Below, in pieces: positions 16,772-25,777 of a DNA stretch of 64,000 nucleotides. Location: positions 1,371,501-1,435,500 of the forward strand of contig NZ_CP053564.1 of NCBI RefSeq assembly GCF_013155125.1, in the 5' to 3' direction. The stretch's first letter is position 1, and every line of letters starts with the position of its first letter. The notes beneath the pieces were generated by a model. The model did no database searches. It was not told where the DNA came from and saw only the letters and a list, made by a program, of their open reading frames with translations. The position numbers and the translations under genes are program-made. Source of the stretch: Pseudonocardia broussonetiae. GTDB taxonomy: Bacteria > Actinomycetota > Actinomycetes > Mycobacteriales > Pseudonocardiaceae.

Positions 16772-18757
16772 TCATCGGTGGACCGCCAGACCCCGGCGCT
16801 CCAGCAGCGGGCGCAGCTCCGGGTCGCGGCCGCGAAAGGCGCGGTAGGCCTCCATCGGGTCGACGGCGCCGCCGCGGGAGAGCAGCGCGCGGCGGAAGGC
16901 GTCGCCGTTCGCGCGGGTCAGGCCGCCGTTCTCGGCGAACCAGTCGACGGTGTCGGCGTCGAGGACCTCGCTCCAGATGTAGGAGTAGTAGCCCGCGCTG
17001 TAGCCGCCGCCGAAGACGTGGTTGAAGTAGGTCGAGCGGTAGCGCGGCGGCGCGCTCGGGACATCGACCCCCGCGGCCCGCAGCGCGTCGGCCTCGAACG
17101 CCGGCACGTCGTCGACGGAGTCGTCCGGGCCGAGGCGGTGCCAGGCCAGGTCCAGCAGCGTGGCGGCGAGGTACTCCGTGGTCGCGAAGCCCTCGCCGAA
17201 CCGCCGGGCCGCGTGCAGCCGCTCCACCAGCACGGCGGGCAACGGCTCGCCGGTGACGTGGTGGCGGGCGTAGTTCCGCAGGACCTCCGGGTCGTCCAGC
17301 CACATCTCGTTGACCTGCGACGGGTACTCGACGAAGTCGCGCGGCACGCCGGTGCCGGAGAACGTCGGGTAGCGCACGTCGGAGAGCAGGCCGTGCAGCG
17401 CGTGCCCGAACTCGTGGAACAGGGTGCGGACCTCGTCGATCGTCAGCAGGGTCGGCTCGCCGCGGGCGATGTTGAGGGTGTTGAGGACGACGGGCCGCGT
17501 CCCCAGCAGGTGCGACTGCACCACGAAGCTGTTCATCCACGCCCCGCCGCGCTTCGAGTCGCGCGCGAACAGGTCGGCGACGAAGAGCCCGAGCGGCCCG
17601 TCCTCGTCGGCGACGTCGAAGACGCGCACGTCGGGGTGGTGGAGCGGGAGGTCGTGGCGCTCGCTGAACGTGAGGCCGTAGAGGCGGTGCGCGGCGAAGA
17701 ACACGCCGTCGTGCAGCACGCGCTCCAGCTCGAGGTAGGGGCGCAGGGAGGCGGCGTCGAGGTCGTAGCGCTCCTTGCGCAGGCGCTCGGCGTAGTAGGC
17801 GCGGTCCCACGGCTCGATCTCGTGGCCCGCGAGCGCGGCCAGGTCGGCGGCCTCGGCCCGGGCGTTCGCCACGGCCACCGGCACGAGCTCGCCCAGCATC
17901 GCGTCGATCGCCTCGACGGTGCCCGCGGTGCCGACCTCGACCACCCAGCTCGCGTGGTGCGGGTGCCCGAGCAGCGCGGCCCGCTCGGCGCGCAGCGCGA
18001 CGAGCCGGCGCACGATGTCGCGGGTGTCGTGCTCGTCGCCCAGCGCCCCCCGCGTGACCGACGCCGTGTGGAGCTCCTCGCGCAGCGCGCGGTCGGTCAG
18101 CGACGCCAGCGCCGGCTGCCCGGTGGGCAGGACGAGGCTCAGCCGGTCGCCCCGGGCGGCGACGGCGGCCACCGCGTCGGGCGACAGACCGTCGAGCCGG
18201 GCCGGGTCGTCGACGCGCACCGCGGCCGCGTTGGCGCCGGCCAGCAGCCGCGAGCCGAACTCCGTCGACAGCGTCGAGATCTCGGCGTTCAGCGCGCGCA
18301 GCCGCTGCTGCTCGTCGGCGCCCAGGCGGGCCCCGGCGCGCACGGCGTCGCGGTGCCGGCGCTCGAGCAGCCGCCGCGACTCCTCGTCGAGCCCGTCCGG
18401 CGAGATCGCCTCCAGCCGCGCGAACAGCGCCGGGTCGAGCGTGATCGCGTCGCCGTGCGCGGCGAGGCGGGGCGCGACCTCGGCCTCGATCTCCCGGATC
18501 CCGGGCGTGCTGCACGAGCCGACGAGGGTGGAGAACACCGCGGAGACGCGGCGCAGTGCGGCGCCGGAGCGCTCCAGCGCGACGACGGTGTTGTCGAACG
18601 TCGGCGGTGCGGGGTCGGCCGTGATCGCGTCGACCTCGGCCCGCTGCTGCGCCATGCCCGCCTCGAACGCGGGGAGGAAGTGCTCCTCGCGGATCGCGTC
18701 GAGATCGGGGTAGCCGTGGGGCAGCGGGCTGGGGGCGCGGAACGGGTCGGCCGTCAT
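16772..18757 (-). CDS. M3-family zinc metallopeptidase (oligopeptidase A/Dcp-like)
   Basis: A 661-residue cytosolic oligopeptidase of normal M3A length with no signal peptide. The zinc site HEFGH lies near residue 449 (EVRTLFHEFGHALHGLL). The downstream glycine/tyrosine-rich substrate loop GGGYSAGYYSYIWSEVLDAD is typical of peptidyl-dipeptidase Dcp and oligopeptidase A. It probably degrades short peptides in protein turnover. The ATG at 18757 lies 33 bp from the divergent Nudix gene start. Confidence 0.93.
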   Translation of the reverse strand: MTADPFRAPSPLPHGYPDLDAIREEHFLPAFEAGMAQQRAEVDAITADPAPPTFDNTVVALERSGAALRRVSAVFSTLVGSCSTPGIREIEAEVAPRLAAHGDAITLDPALFARLEAISPDGLDEESRRLLERRHRDAVRAGARLGADEQQRLRALNAEISTLSTEFGSRLLAGANAAAVRVDDPARLDGLSPDAVAAVAARGDRLSLVLPTGQPALASLTDRALREELHTASVTRGALGDEHDTRDIVRRLVALRAERAALLGHPHHASWVVEVGTAGTVEAIDAMLGELVPVAVANARAEAADLAALAGHEIEPWDRAYYAERLRKERYDLDAASLRPYLELERVLHDGVFFAAHRLYGLTFSERHDLPLHHPDVRVFDVADEDGPLGLFVADLFARDSKRGGAWMNSFVVQSHLLGTRPVVLNTLNIARGEPTLLTIDEVRTLFHEFGHALHGLLSDVRYPTFSGTGVPRDFVEYPSQVNEMWLDDPEVLRNYARHHVTGEPLPAVLVERLHAARRFGEGFATTEYLAATLLDLAWHRLGPDDSVDDVPAFEADALRAAGVDVPSAPPRYRSTYFNHVFGGGYSAGYYSYIWSEVLDADTVDWFAENGGLTRANGDAFRRALLSRGGAVDPMEAYRAFRGRDPELRPLLERRGLAVHR

Positions 18758-18790
18758 GCCCCCACGCTAGGCGCGATCTAGGTTGGCGGG

Positions 18791-19183
18791 ATGGCGCAGG
18801 TGCGGGTGGGCGTGGCCGCGGTCGTCTCCGACGGCACGCGCTGGCTGGTGCTGCGCCGCGCCGGCGCGCACGGGGCCGGCACCTGGGGGCTGCCCGGCGG
18901 GCACCAGGAGTTCGGGGAGTCGCCGGAGGACACGGCCGTGCGGGAGGTGGCGGAGGAGACCGGGCTCGACGTCGTCGCCGACGCGCGGCTGGGGTTCACC
19001 GACGACCCGATGCCCGAGATCGGGCGGCACTACGTCACGTTGTTCGTGCGGTGCCGGGTCGTCGGCGGGTCGGCGCGGATCGCCGAGCCCGACAAGGCCA
19101 CCGCCCTCGCCTGGCTCACGCCCGAGCAGCTGCGCGCCCGCGGCGACCTGTTCGCTCCGCTCCGCCGCTTCCTCGACGCCTGA
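18791..19183 (+). CDS. Nudix hydrolase
   Basis: A 130-residue single-domain Nudix protein. The Nudix box spans about residues 36-58 ([18 protein letters not shown] then AEETGL), with all acidic residues of REVxEExGL present. The N-terminal [22 protein letters not shown] and the TWGLPGG lead-in resemble MutT/DCTPP-like nucleotide pyrophosphohydrolases. The substrate cannot be inferred. It is followed by the 22-bp repeat cluster and a convergent oxidoreductase gene. Confidence 0.9.
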   Translation: MAQVRVGVAAVVSDGTRWLVLRRAGAHGAGTWGLPGGHQEFGESPEDTAVREVAEETGLDVVADARLGFTDDPMPEIGRHYVTLFVRCRVVGGSARIAEPDKATALAWLTPEQLRARGDLFAPLRRFLDA

Positions 19184-19189
19184 CACCGC

Positions 19190-19267
19190 GACTCGCGCGC
19201 CACGAGAGCCCGACTCGCGCGCAGCCGGACCCCGACTCGCGCGCCACGAGAGCCCGACTCGCGGGGG
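19190..19267. repeat. 22-bp GACTCGCG repeat, copy 2 (three units)
   Basis: Three exact-length 22-bp units (19190-19211, 19212-19233, 19234-19255) and a truncated end GACTCGCGGGGG (19256-19267). Units 1 and 3 are identical; unit 2 differs in its second half (CAGCCGGACCCC instead of CCACGAGAGCCC). It fills the gap between the convergent Nudix and GMC genes. Confidence 0.85.
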
Positions 19268-19281
19268 TGGGGGGTGGGGCC

Positions 19282-20604
19282 TCAGGTCAGCAGCGTCGCC
19301 GCCTTCTCCCCGATCGCCACCGCCGTGGCCGACGGGCCGCGCCGCGGGACCGTCGGCAGCACCGACGTGTCCGCCACCCGCAGCCCCTCGACGCCGAGCA
19401 CCCGCAGGTCGGCGTCGACGACCCGCCCGATCGCCGCGGTGCCGCACAGGTGCACCGAGGTCGTGAGGTGGTCGGCGATCCAGGCGTCGAGCGTGCGGTC
19501 GTTGCCCAGCACGTCACCGCCCGGCCCGACGCGGCGCCCGACGCCGGCGCGGAGCAGGTCGGCGGCGGTGCGGATCGCGTGGCGCAGGCGGCGGCGGTCG
19601 TGCTCGGTGCGCAGGTAGCGGTACTCGATGCGGTCGAGCGTCAGCTCGCCGCGGCTGTCGGGGTGCTGCAGCGCGCACATCAGGTGCAGTGGACCGCCGG
19701 GCGCGAACGGCCGGACGAACGCCAGCACCTCGACGTCGCCCGCCGGGTCGGCGCCGGCGTCCCAGTTGAGCGCGACCTGGCTGCCGGGGGCGTGCGGGTG
19801 CGCGGGCGGGTCGTCGTCGGCGAAGGGGAGGTAGACCGACGGGTGGTCGGAGAAGCCCTGCCCGACCGGCAGGTCCACGCCCAGCCCGGGGCCGATCCCG
19901 GAGCGCAGCAGCAGCCGCGGCGTGCCGACCGCCCCGGCCGCCAGCACCACCTCCCCCGCCTCGACGACCTCGCCGGACTCCAGCTCGACGCCGCGCGCCC
20001 GCGCGCCGTCGAAGAGCACCCGGGCGACGGGCGCGTCCCCCCGGACGTGCCCGGGCCGGTAGGCCATCGCCGCGCTGACGCGGACCCCGTCGACGCTGTT
20101 GCTCGGCACGAGCCCGGCCCCCGGGGCGCCGCCCGCGTTCTTGTCCGGCTCGGCCGCGAAGCCCAGCCGCTGCGCGGCGTCGAGGAACCGCTCCGCGGCC
20201 GGGTGCAGCAGCGCACCCGAGGGCCGCCGCACCGGCACCGGGCCGGTCGTCCCGTGCCACGGGTCGGACTCGGAGCGCTCGTAGTGCGGGAGCAGGTCGT
20301 CCCAGGTCCAGCCGGGTCCCCAGTCCTCGGCGCGGGTGGCGCGGACCCAGTTGGCGCCGTTGATCGCGCTCGACCCGCCCAGCCCCCTCCCCCGCGGCAC
20401 CACGGCCGCGTGCCCGGGCCGCAGGAGCACGGGATGGGCCCAGTTGCGGGGGTGGCCGGGGGTGCAGGCGACGAGCGAGGCCGCGTCGCGCAGCTCCGGG
20501 AGCGGGGCCACCGGACCGGCCTCGAGCAGCAGCGCCCGCGGGCCGAGCCGCCCGGCCAGCGCGCAGCCGGCGGACCCGCCCCCGACCACCACGACGTCCC
20601 GCAC
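19282..20604 (-). CDS. GMC-family FAD oxidoreductase
   Basis: A 440-residue flavoprotein, short for the family (usually 500 or more). It starts directly with the FAD-binding VRDVVVVGGGSAGCALAG at a GTG (20604). The GMC signature follows (RGRGLGGSSAINGANWVR, about 70-87), and the C-terminal block has HLCGTAAIG, RVLGVEGLRVAD and PSATAVAIGEKAA. It probably oxidises an alcohol; cofactor partner and substrate are unknown. A link to mycofactocin-type GMC enzymes is possible but unsupported by neighbours. Its start codon is only 9 bp from the divergent M18 peptidase start. Confidence 0.85.
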   Translation of the reverse strand: MRDVVVVGGGSAGCALAGRLGPRALLLEAGPVAPLPELRDAASLVACTPGHPRNWAHPVLLRPGHAAVVPRGRGLGGSSAINGANWVRATRAEDWGPGWTWDDLLPHYERSESDPWHGTTGPVPVRRPSGALLHPAAERFLDAAQRLGFAAEPDKNAGGAPGAGLVPSNSVDGVRVSAAMAYRPGHVRGDAPVARVLFDGARARGVELESGEVVEAGEVVLAAGAVGTPRLLLRSGIGPGLGVDLPVGQGFSDHPSVYLPFADDDPPAHPHAPGSQVALNWDAGADPAGDVEVLAFVRPFAPGGPLHLMCALQHPDSRGELTLDRIEYRYLRTEHDRRRLRHAIRTAADLLRAGVGRRVGPGGDVLGNDRTLDAWIADHLTTSVHLCGTAAIGRVVDADLRVLGVEGLRVADTSVLPTVPRRGPSATAVAIGEKAATLLT

Positions 20605-20613
20605 CCGGGCAGG

Positions 20614-21882
20614 ATGCACCCGGTGGACGATCTCGCGCAGGATCTCGCCGACTTCATCGTCGCCTCGCCGACGCCGTACCACGCGGTGGCCGAGGCGGTC
20701 CGCCGCCTGACGGCCGCCGGGTTCGTCGAGCAGCCGGAGGCCGGCCCCTGGGCCGACGGGCCGGGCGGGCGGTACCTGGTCCGCGACGGCACGGTGCTGG
20801 CGTGGTCGGTGCCCGAGGGTGCCGCGCCCGGCACGCCGATGCGGATCTTCGCCGCCCACACGGACTCCCCGACGCTGAAGGTCAAGCCGAACCCCGACGT
20901 GGGCGCGGGCGGGTGGCGGCAGGTCGCCGTCGAGGTCTACGGCGGGGCGCTGTGGAACTCCTGGCTCGACCGCGACCTGGGCCTCGCCGGGCGCCTCGCG
21001 CTCTACGACGGCTCGACCGTGCTCGTCGACGTCCACCGCCCGCTGCTGCGCGTGCCGCAGCTGGCGATCCACCTCGACCGCGGCGTCAACTCCGAGGGCC
21101 TGCACCTCGACGCCCAGCACCACCTGCTCCCGATCTGGGGCCTGGGCGCCCCCGCCGAGGGCGACCTGCTCGACTTCCTGGCCGTCGAGGCGGGCGTCGA
21201 CGCCGGGGAGGTGGCGGCGCACGACCTCGTCGTCCACGACGTCGTCCCGCCCGCGCGCCTGGGCGAGGAGGAGGAGCTGCTCGCGGCGCCGCGGCTGGAC
21301 AACCTCGCCTCGGTGCACGCCGGGATCGGCGCGCTGCTCGCCGCGGCCGGCACCCCGGGCGTCATCCCGGTGTTCGTCGGCTTCGACCACGAGGAGATCG
21401 GCAGCGGCTCGGCCACCGGCGCGGCGGGTCCGCTGCTGGAGACGGTCCTGACGCGGCTGGCCGGCGGCTTCGACGCCCGCGGCGCCGCGTTCGCCCGCTC
21501 GCGCTGCCTCTCGGTCGACGTCACCCACGCGGCGCACCCCAACTACCTCGGCCACCACGACCCGGGCCACCGCAGCGTGCCCAACCGCGGGCCCGCGCTG
21601 AAGGTCAACGCCAACCAGCGCTACGCCACCGACGCCCCCGGCGCGGCGGCCTGGCACCGCGCCTGCCGCGATGCCGGCGTGCCGACGCAGGTGTTCGTCG
21701 GCAAGAACACGGTGCCGTGCGGCACGACCGTCGGCCCGATCCTGGCGACGCGGCTCGGCATCCGGACCGTCGACGTCGGGATCCCGGTGCTGTCGATGCA
21801 CTCCGCCCGCGAGCTGTGCGGCGTGCACGACCCCGGCCACCTCGCCGCCGCGGCCACGGCGTTCCTCGTCGATCCCGCCTGA
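20614..21882 (+). CDS. apeB: M18-family aminopeptidase
   Basis: A 422-residue metallo-aminopeptidase of the M18 (aspartyl aminopeptidase) family. Zinc ligands are readable: FAAHTDSPTLKVKP (His, near 82), a central APRLDNLASVHAG (Asp), FDHEEIGSGS (Glu-Glu), SVDVTHAAHPNY (Asp), and SMHSARELCGVHD (His). It trims N-terminal residues from peptides in the cytosol. The ATG at 20614 was chosen; an in-frame GTG lies 9 bp on. Confidence 0.93.
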   Translation: MHPVDDLAQDLADFIVASPTPYHAVAEAVRRLTAAGFVEQPEAGPWADGPGGRYLVRDGTVLAWSVPEGAAPGTPMRIFAAHTDSPTLKVKPNPDVGAGGWRQVAVEVYGGALWNSWLDRDLGLAGRLALYDGSTVLVDVHRPLLRVPQLAIHLDRGVNSEGLHLDAQHHLLPIWGLGAPAEGDLLDFLAVEAGVDAGEVAAHDLVVHDVVPPARLGEEEELLAAPRLDNLASVHAGIGALLAAAGTPGVIPVFVGFDHEEIGSGSATGAAGPLLETVLTRLAGGFDARGAAFARSRCLSVDVTHAAHPNYLGHHDPGHRSVPNRGPALKVNANQRYATDAPGAAAWHRACRDAGVPTQVFVGKNTVPCGTTVGPILATRLGIRTVDVGIPVLSMHSARELCGVHDPGHLAAAATAFLVDPA

Positions 21883-21883
21883 T

Positions 21884-21903
21884 CCGCAACTGGACAGTTG
21901 CGG
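21884..21903. promoter_or_regulatory. Inverted repeat upstream of SRPBCC-ArsR pair
   Basis: CCGCAACTG and CAGTTGCGG form a perfect 9-bp inverted repeat with a 2-bp centre, just past the M18 stop and 48 bp before the SRPBCC start. It could be the operator of the ArsR regulator encoded in that operon or a terminator of the peptidase gene. The tiny loop favours a protein-binding site. Confidence 0.5.
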
Positions 21904-21951
21904 GTCCGGCGTGCAACCCTGCGGTAGCACGTCGACCACGAGGAGGAACCC

Positions 21952-22371
21952 ATGACCGACCGCATCGAACGGGAGATCCGGATCGACGCCCCGATCGGGC
22001 GCGTGTTCGCGCTGGTCAGCGAACCCGGCTGGTGGATCGAGGACGGGCCGGAGCGCACCGTGACGAGGGAGGGCGACCTGACGGTCGTCGAGCTCCCCGC
22101 GCACGGGATGAGCTTCCCCGTCCTGCCGATCGCCCAGGACCCGCCCCGCTACGCCTCCTTCCGCTCGGCCTATCCGGGGATGGAGCCGGTGGAGGGCACC
22201 TCGACGCTCGTGGAGTTCACGCTGACCGAGCAGGACGGTGGCACGCTGCTGCGCGTCGTCGAGAGCGGGTACGACGCGCTGACCGTCCCCTGCGACACCG
22301 CGGGCAGCATCGAGGGCTGGGAGCAGGAGCTGCGGGCGGCGAAGCAGCGGGCGGAGCGCGTCCTGGCATGA
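21952..22371 (+). CDS. SRPBCC (AHSA1-like) protein
   Basis: A 139-residue START/Bet v1-fold protein: IEREIRIDAPIGRVFALVSEP at the N-terminus, a mid-part FRSAYPGMEPVEGTSTLVEFTL, and a C-terminal helix GSIEGWEQELRAAKQRAERVLA. AGGAGG lies 6 nt before the ATG. It is coupled by a 4-bp overlap to an ArsR-type regulator. Such pairs are common in actinobacteria; the ligand is unknown. Confidence 0.85.
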   Translation: MTDRIEREIRIDAPIGRVFALVSEPGWWIEDGPERTVTREGDLTVVELPAHGMSFPVLPIAQDPPRYASFRSAYPGMEPVEGTSTLVEFTLTEQDGGTLLRVVESGYDALTVPCDTAGSIEGWEQELRAAKQRAERVLA

Positions 22372-22700
22372 TCGACGCGCAGGTCGGCGACGTCCTCACG
22401 GCGCTCGCCGACCCGACCCGCCGGCTGCTGCTCGACGCGCTGGCCGACGCCGGACAGGCAAGCGCCACCGTGCTCGCGACCGGGCTGCCGGTGTCGCGCC
22501 AGGCCGTCGTCAAGCACCTGCAGGTGCTGGAGGCGGCCGGGCTCGTCACCGGCGCCCGGAGCGGCCGCGAGGTGCGCTACCGCGTCGAGCGCGCTCCGCT
22601 CGACGCCTCGGCCCGCTGGCTGACCGAGCTCGCCGCCACGTGGGACCGCAGGCTCCTCGCCGTCAAGCGGGCCGCGGAGTCCGGCGGCTCGCCGCGCTGA
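22368..22700 (+). CDS. ArsR-family regulator
   Basis: A 110-residue winged-helix repressor: VLTALADPTRRLLLDALADAG, recognition helix GLPVSRQAVVKHLQVLEAAGLV, wing ARSGREVRYRVE. It has no cysteine metal site, so it is the non-metal ArsR type found with SRPBCC partners. Its ATG overlaps the SRPBCC stop (ATGA), so they form one operon. It probably regulates that operon through the inverted repeat at 21884. Confidence 0.88.
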   Translation: MIDAQVGDVLTALADPTRRLLLDALADAGQASATVLATGLPVSRQAVVKHLQVLEAAGLVTGARSGREVRYRVERAPLDASARWLTELAATWDRRLLAVKRAAESGGSPR

Positions 22701-22728
22701 TCCGCCGAGCGCGACGCATCATGGAGCC

Positions 22729-23550
22729 ATGACCACAGCGCTCGTCGAGGAGGACCTCGGCCTCTTCGGTCCCGACTCCGTCACCTGGCGGGTGCACATC
22801 GAACCGGTGATGTGGGTGGCCGGGTTCCGGGCGCTGCTGCTGCAGTCGCTGGAGCCTCGGGTGATGCGCGGGACCTACCAGAACTCGGCGCTGTTCGACC
22901 CGGCGAAGGCGTGGTCGCGGTTCCAGCGCACGGTGGAGTTCGTGGGCACGCGGACGTTCGGGTCCACCGCCGAGGTCGAGCGCGTCGCCGCCCGCGTCCG
23001 CACGCTCCACGCGACCCTGCGCGGCTTCGACCCCGACACCGGCGAGACCTTCCGCCTCGACGAGCCCGAGAACCTGCTCTGGGTGCACGCCACGGAGGTC
23101 GGGTCGTACGCGCACATCGCGCAGCGCGCCGGGCTGATCGACGGGGCGGGGGCCGACCGGTACCTGGCCGAGAGCGTCCGCGCGGCGCGCGTGATCGGCC
23201 TGATCGACGCCCCGGCGTCGCGTGCGGAGATGGACGCCTACATCGAGCGCCGCCGCCCCGACATGCGGATGACCGACGAGGCCCGGCGCGCCACGATGAA
23301 CCTGTTCGCGCCGAAGGGCCGCGCCCCGCGCGCGGTGAAGATCGCGGTCCCGACGATCGCCACCCTCGCGCTCGGCACGCTGCCCCGCTGGGCCCGCCGC
23401 TGCTACGGGCTGCCCGGCCTGCCCACCACCGACCTGGGCGTCACGCTCGGGCTGCGCGCCCTGCGCACGGCTACCGGCGTGCTCCCCGACGTGCCGGCCC
23501 CGCCGAACATCGAGCGGGCGCGGCGCCTGGTCCGCGGCCTCAGCGCCTGA
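22729..23550 (+). CDS. MpaB-like oxygenase (DUF2236)
   Basis: A 273-residue protein of the MpaB/latex-clearing-protein-like DUF2236 family. Conserved pieces are DSVTWRVHIEPVMWVAGFRALLLQSLEPRVM, FGSTAEVERVAARVRTLH, and the ENLLWVHATEVGSYAHI helix whose His is the likely haem ligand. An oxygenase role is inferred from family knowledge only. It begins 28 bp after ArsR and may belong to that operon. Its last 11 bp overlap the end of the convergent MFS gene. Confidence 0.85.
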   Translation: MTTALVEEDLGLFGPDSVTWRVHIEPVMWVAGFRALLLQSLEPRVMRGTYQNSALFDPAKAWSRFQRTVEFVGTRTFGSTAEVERVAARVRTLHATLRGFDPDTGETFRLDEPENLLWVHATEVGSYAHIAQRAGLIDGAGADRYLAESVRAARVIGLIDAPASRAEMDAYIERRRPDMRMTDEARRATMNLFAPKGRAPRAVKIAVPTIATLALGTLPRWARRCYGLPGLPTTDLGVTLGLRALRTATGVLPDVPAPPNIERARRLVRGLSA

Positions 23551-24661
23551 CCCGCACGCGCAGCAGCACCGGCAGCAGCACCGCGAGCAGCAGGCCGAGC
23601 CCGGCCACCGCGGTGATCCCGCCGAGCGCCCACAGCGCGTAGAGCCCGATCGTCGCGACGTCCGAACCCATCCCCGCGACCGACGTGACGGTGGCCCGCG
23701 ACGACGAGTCGATGCGGTCCTGCAGCCGCGCGTCGGTGACGGCGAGGACCGCGCGGTAGCCGCCGTAGAACAGCGCGACCCCGACGATCGCGACCGGCTG
23801 CCCCACCAGCCCGGCCCCGGCGAACAGCAGCACCGACGCCGCCAGCAGCGCCGCGAGCCACCCGTTGCTCAACCCGGCCGCGCGACCGGCGAGGCCCGCC
23901 CCGACGACGCCGCCGAGCACGATCGGCAGGTCGGCCACGGGCACGAGCGCGACCGGCACCCCCCACGCCGCGACGATCAGCGGGAAGTACTCCTCGATCG
24001 CGTCGATGCTCGTGACCAGCGCGGCCGCGACCACCACCCCGGGCACGCCCGGGCGCGAGGCCGCGATGCGCAGCCCGGCGCGCAGCGTGGCGAGGTAGCC
24101 GAGCCCGTCGTCCTCGTCGTCGTCACCGGTGCGCGGCGCCTCCGGGATCGTCGACGCCACGACCGCGGCGGCGAGGCAGGTCGCCACGCTCACCCAGCCG
24201 ACGAGGACGAAGCCGCCGAGCGGGAACAGCAGCGTCGCCAGGCCCGCCGCCGGGACCTGCGCGACCAGCTCGGCCGCGCCGACCCGCCCGTTGACCGCGG
24301 CGTAGTGCTCGCGCGCACCGGCCGCGACGAGCCCGTCGTAGAGGAGGGCCTCCTGCGCGCCGGACGCGAGCACCCCGCCCAGCCCCCACAGGACGAAGCC
24401 CGCGGCGAACGCGGCGAACCCGGGCGCGGCGGTCCAGCACGCGAACCCGGCCGCCTGCAGCACGCCGGCCGCGACGAGGCAGCTGCGGCGGGAGAAGCGG
24501 TCGGCGACCGCACCCGTCGGCACCTCGGCGACGATCCCGACGATCGACCAGACCGCGAGCAGCAGCGAGATCTCGGCGTCGGACAGCCCGGTGTCGGCGA
24601 ACAGCAGGGCGTAGAGCGGGTAGAGGGCGACGGTGTCGGCCAGCATCGCCCAGCCGAGCAT
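23540..24661 (-). CDS. MFS transporter
   Basis: A 373-residue membrane protein with about 10-12 hydrophobic segments. The MFS signature between helices 2 and 3 is present (VPTGAVADRFSRRSCLVAAGVLQAAGF). An acidic central loop (GDDDEDDG, about residue 185) precedes the second half. It looks slightly short at the N-terminus for 12 helices, but no better upstream start is visible. The substrate is unknown. It overlaps the MpaB-like gene tail to tail. Confidence 0.82.
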   Translation of the reverse strand: MLGWAMLADTVALYPLYALLFADTGLSDAEISLLLAVWSIVGIVAEVPTGAVADRFSRRSCLVAAGVLQAAGFACWTAAPGFAAFAAGFVLWGLGGVLASGAQEALLYDGLVAAGAREHYAAVNGRVGAAELVAQVPAAGLATLLFPLGGFVLVGWVSVATCLAAAVVASTIPEAPRTGDDDEDDGLGYLATLRAGLRIAASRPGVPGVVVAAALVTSIDAIEEYFPLIVAAWGVPVALVPVADLPIVLGGVVGAGLAGRAAGLSNGWLAALLAASVLLFAGAGLVGQPVAIVGVALFYGGYRAVLAVTDARLQDRIDSSSRATVTSVAGMGSDVATIGLYALWALGGITAVAGLGLLLAVLLPVLLRVRVRR

Positions 24662-24998
24662 GCGGCGGGCGAGCGGACGGGCAGGGGCGGGGAGGGAGCG
24701 TCAACCGGGCACGGACGAAGGCTAGCGAGCAGCGTCAACGGGTTTGCGCCGTCGGATCCCGCTGCGTCGGACGGGGCTGCGTTTGACGGGGCGACGGGGG
24801 CCGCTCGCGACGGCCCCCGCGTCCCCACCCCCTCCGGGTTCGCCACCACCCGCCTCCCGGCCCGGGCACGGGCCGTGCGGCGGGAGGTGCTGCTGTCGGA
24901 CGCCCCGATCGTGCTCCCGGTGGTGCCGTCGGGGAGAGAGGTCAACTGGCCGGACCGGCGGCGGATCGGCGTCCTTCTTGCCGTCGTCGGCGACGCCC
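24662..24998. other. Gap without a convincing gene
   Basis: Divergent upstream region between the MFS gene and the receiver-type regulator. Open frames cross it, but none has a family pattern or ribosome-binding site. Near 24735-24800 a GGTTTGCG/CGTTTGACGGGGC-like motif recurs imperfectly. Promoters for both genes should lie here. Confidence 0.4.
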
Positions 24999-25014
24999 GT
25001 GCAAGATCTTGCAC
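24999..25014. promoter_or_regulatory. 16-bp perfect palindrome at start of regulator gene
   Basis: GTGCAAGATCTTGCAC is a perfect palindrome that ends exactly at the base before the GTG start (25015) of a receiver-winged-helix regulator. It covers where a ribosome-binding site would be. It is the best candidate operator for autoregulation of that gene, possibly with a leaderless transcript. Confidence 0.6.
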
Positions 25015-25770
25015 GTGGACGAGCCCCTGCGCATCCTGGTGGCGTCCCCGCTCGCGCTGATCATCGAGCCCGCGCTGGCCGGGCGGTTCCCGGCGGGCAC
25101 CGTGACCGTCGCCCAGGACCGGGAGCAGGTCGTCGGCGCGGTCCGCGGGCGGCTGCGGCACGACATCGTCATCTCCGACCTCATGTGGAACTCCGCGGAC
25201 GAGTTCTCCTTCGACGGCCTCGACGTGCTGGGCATCCTCCGCGACGCCGACCGACCCGCACCCGTCGTCATGGCGACCCAGGGCCACGGGGCCGAGCAGG
25301 ACCACCTCGAGGAGGTGCTGGCGCACGAGGAGGTCCGCGGGGTCTACCGGAAGTCGTCCGGGCCGCAGGCGCTGTTCGAGATCGTCCGCGAGGTGGCCGG
25401 CGGGGCCGGGGCGGGCGGGGCGCCGATCGTCCGCCCCCCGCTGGACCTGCCCGCGGTCCCGCACCTGCACGAGTGGTTCTCCCGGGGCCGGGGGCGCACG
25501 GCGGCCCGGATGGCGGGGGCGATCGCGTCCGGCCGGGCCGTCAGCCACGCGACGCTCGCCGAGGCCGCGAACGTCCGCTACGACACGGCGGCGAAGGTCG
25601 GCCGCGAGTACCTCGGCGAGCTGATCTGGAGGCGCGGCGAGCACGTCGAGCCGACGGTGCCCGCCTCGGTGGTCTACCGCTGGTGCGGCGAGCACGCCCG
25701 CTACATCCTGAGCTGGTGCCGCCGCAACGGGCACGCGGACGTTGCCACGCGGGTGATCGGGAGGCGATGA
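25015..25770 (+). CDS. Receiver-domain regulator with C-terminal DNA-binding domain
   Basis: A 251-residue protein. The N-terminal half reads as a CheY-like receiver: LRILVASPLALIIEPAL, phosphoacceptor Asp in DIVISDLMWN (about 58), VVMATQGHG, and a lysine in VYRKSSGP (about 103). It lacks the early acidic pair. The C-terminal part (about 145-250) has a helix-turn-helix-like stretch (GAIASGRAVSHATLAEAANVRYDTAAKVGREYL). The GTG at 25015 was preferred over a TTG six bases upstream that would lie inside the palindrome. It heads a tight three-gene run with the next gene and an amidase. Confidence 0.7.
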   Translation: MDEPLRILVASPLALIIEPALAGRFPAGTVTVAQDREQVVGAVRGRLRHDIVISDLMWNSADEFSFDGLDVLGILRDADRPAPVVMATQGHGAEQDHLEEVLAHEEVRGVYRKSSGPQALFEIVREVAGGAGAGGAPIVRPPLDLPAVPHLHEWFSRGRGRTAARMAGAIASGRAVSHATLAEAANVRYDTAAKVGREYLGELIWRRGEHVEPTVPASVVYRWCGEHARYILSWCRRNGHADVATRVIGRR

Positions 25771-25777
25771 TGACCAC

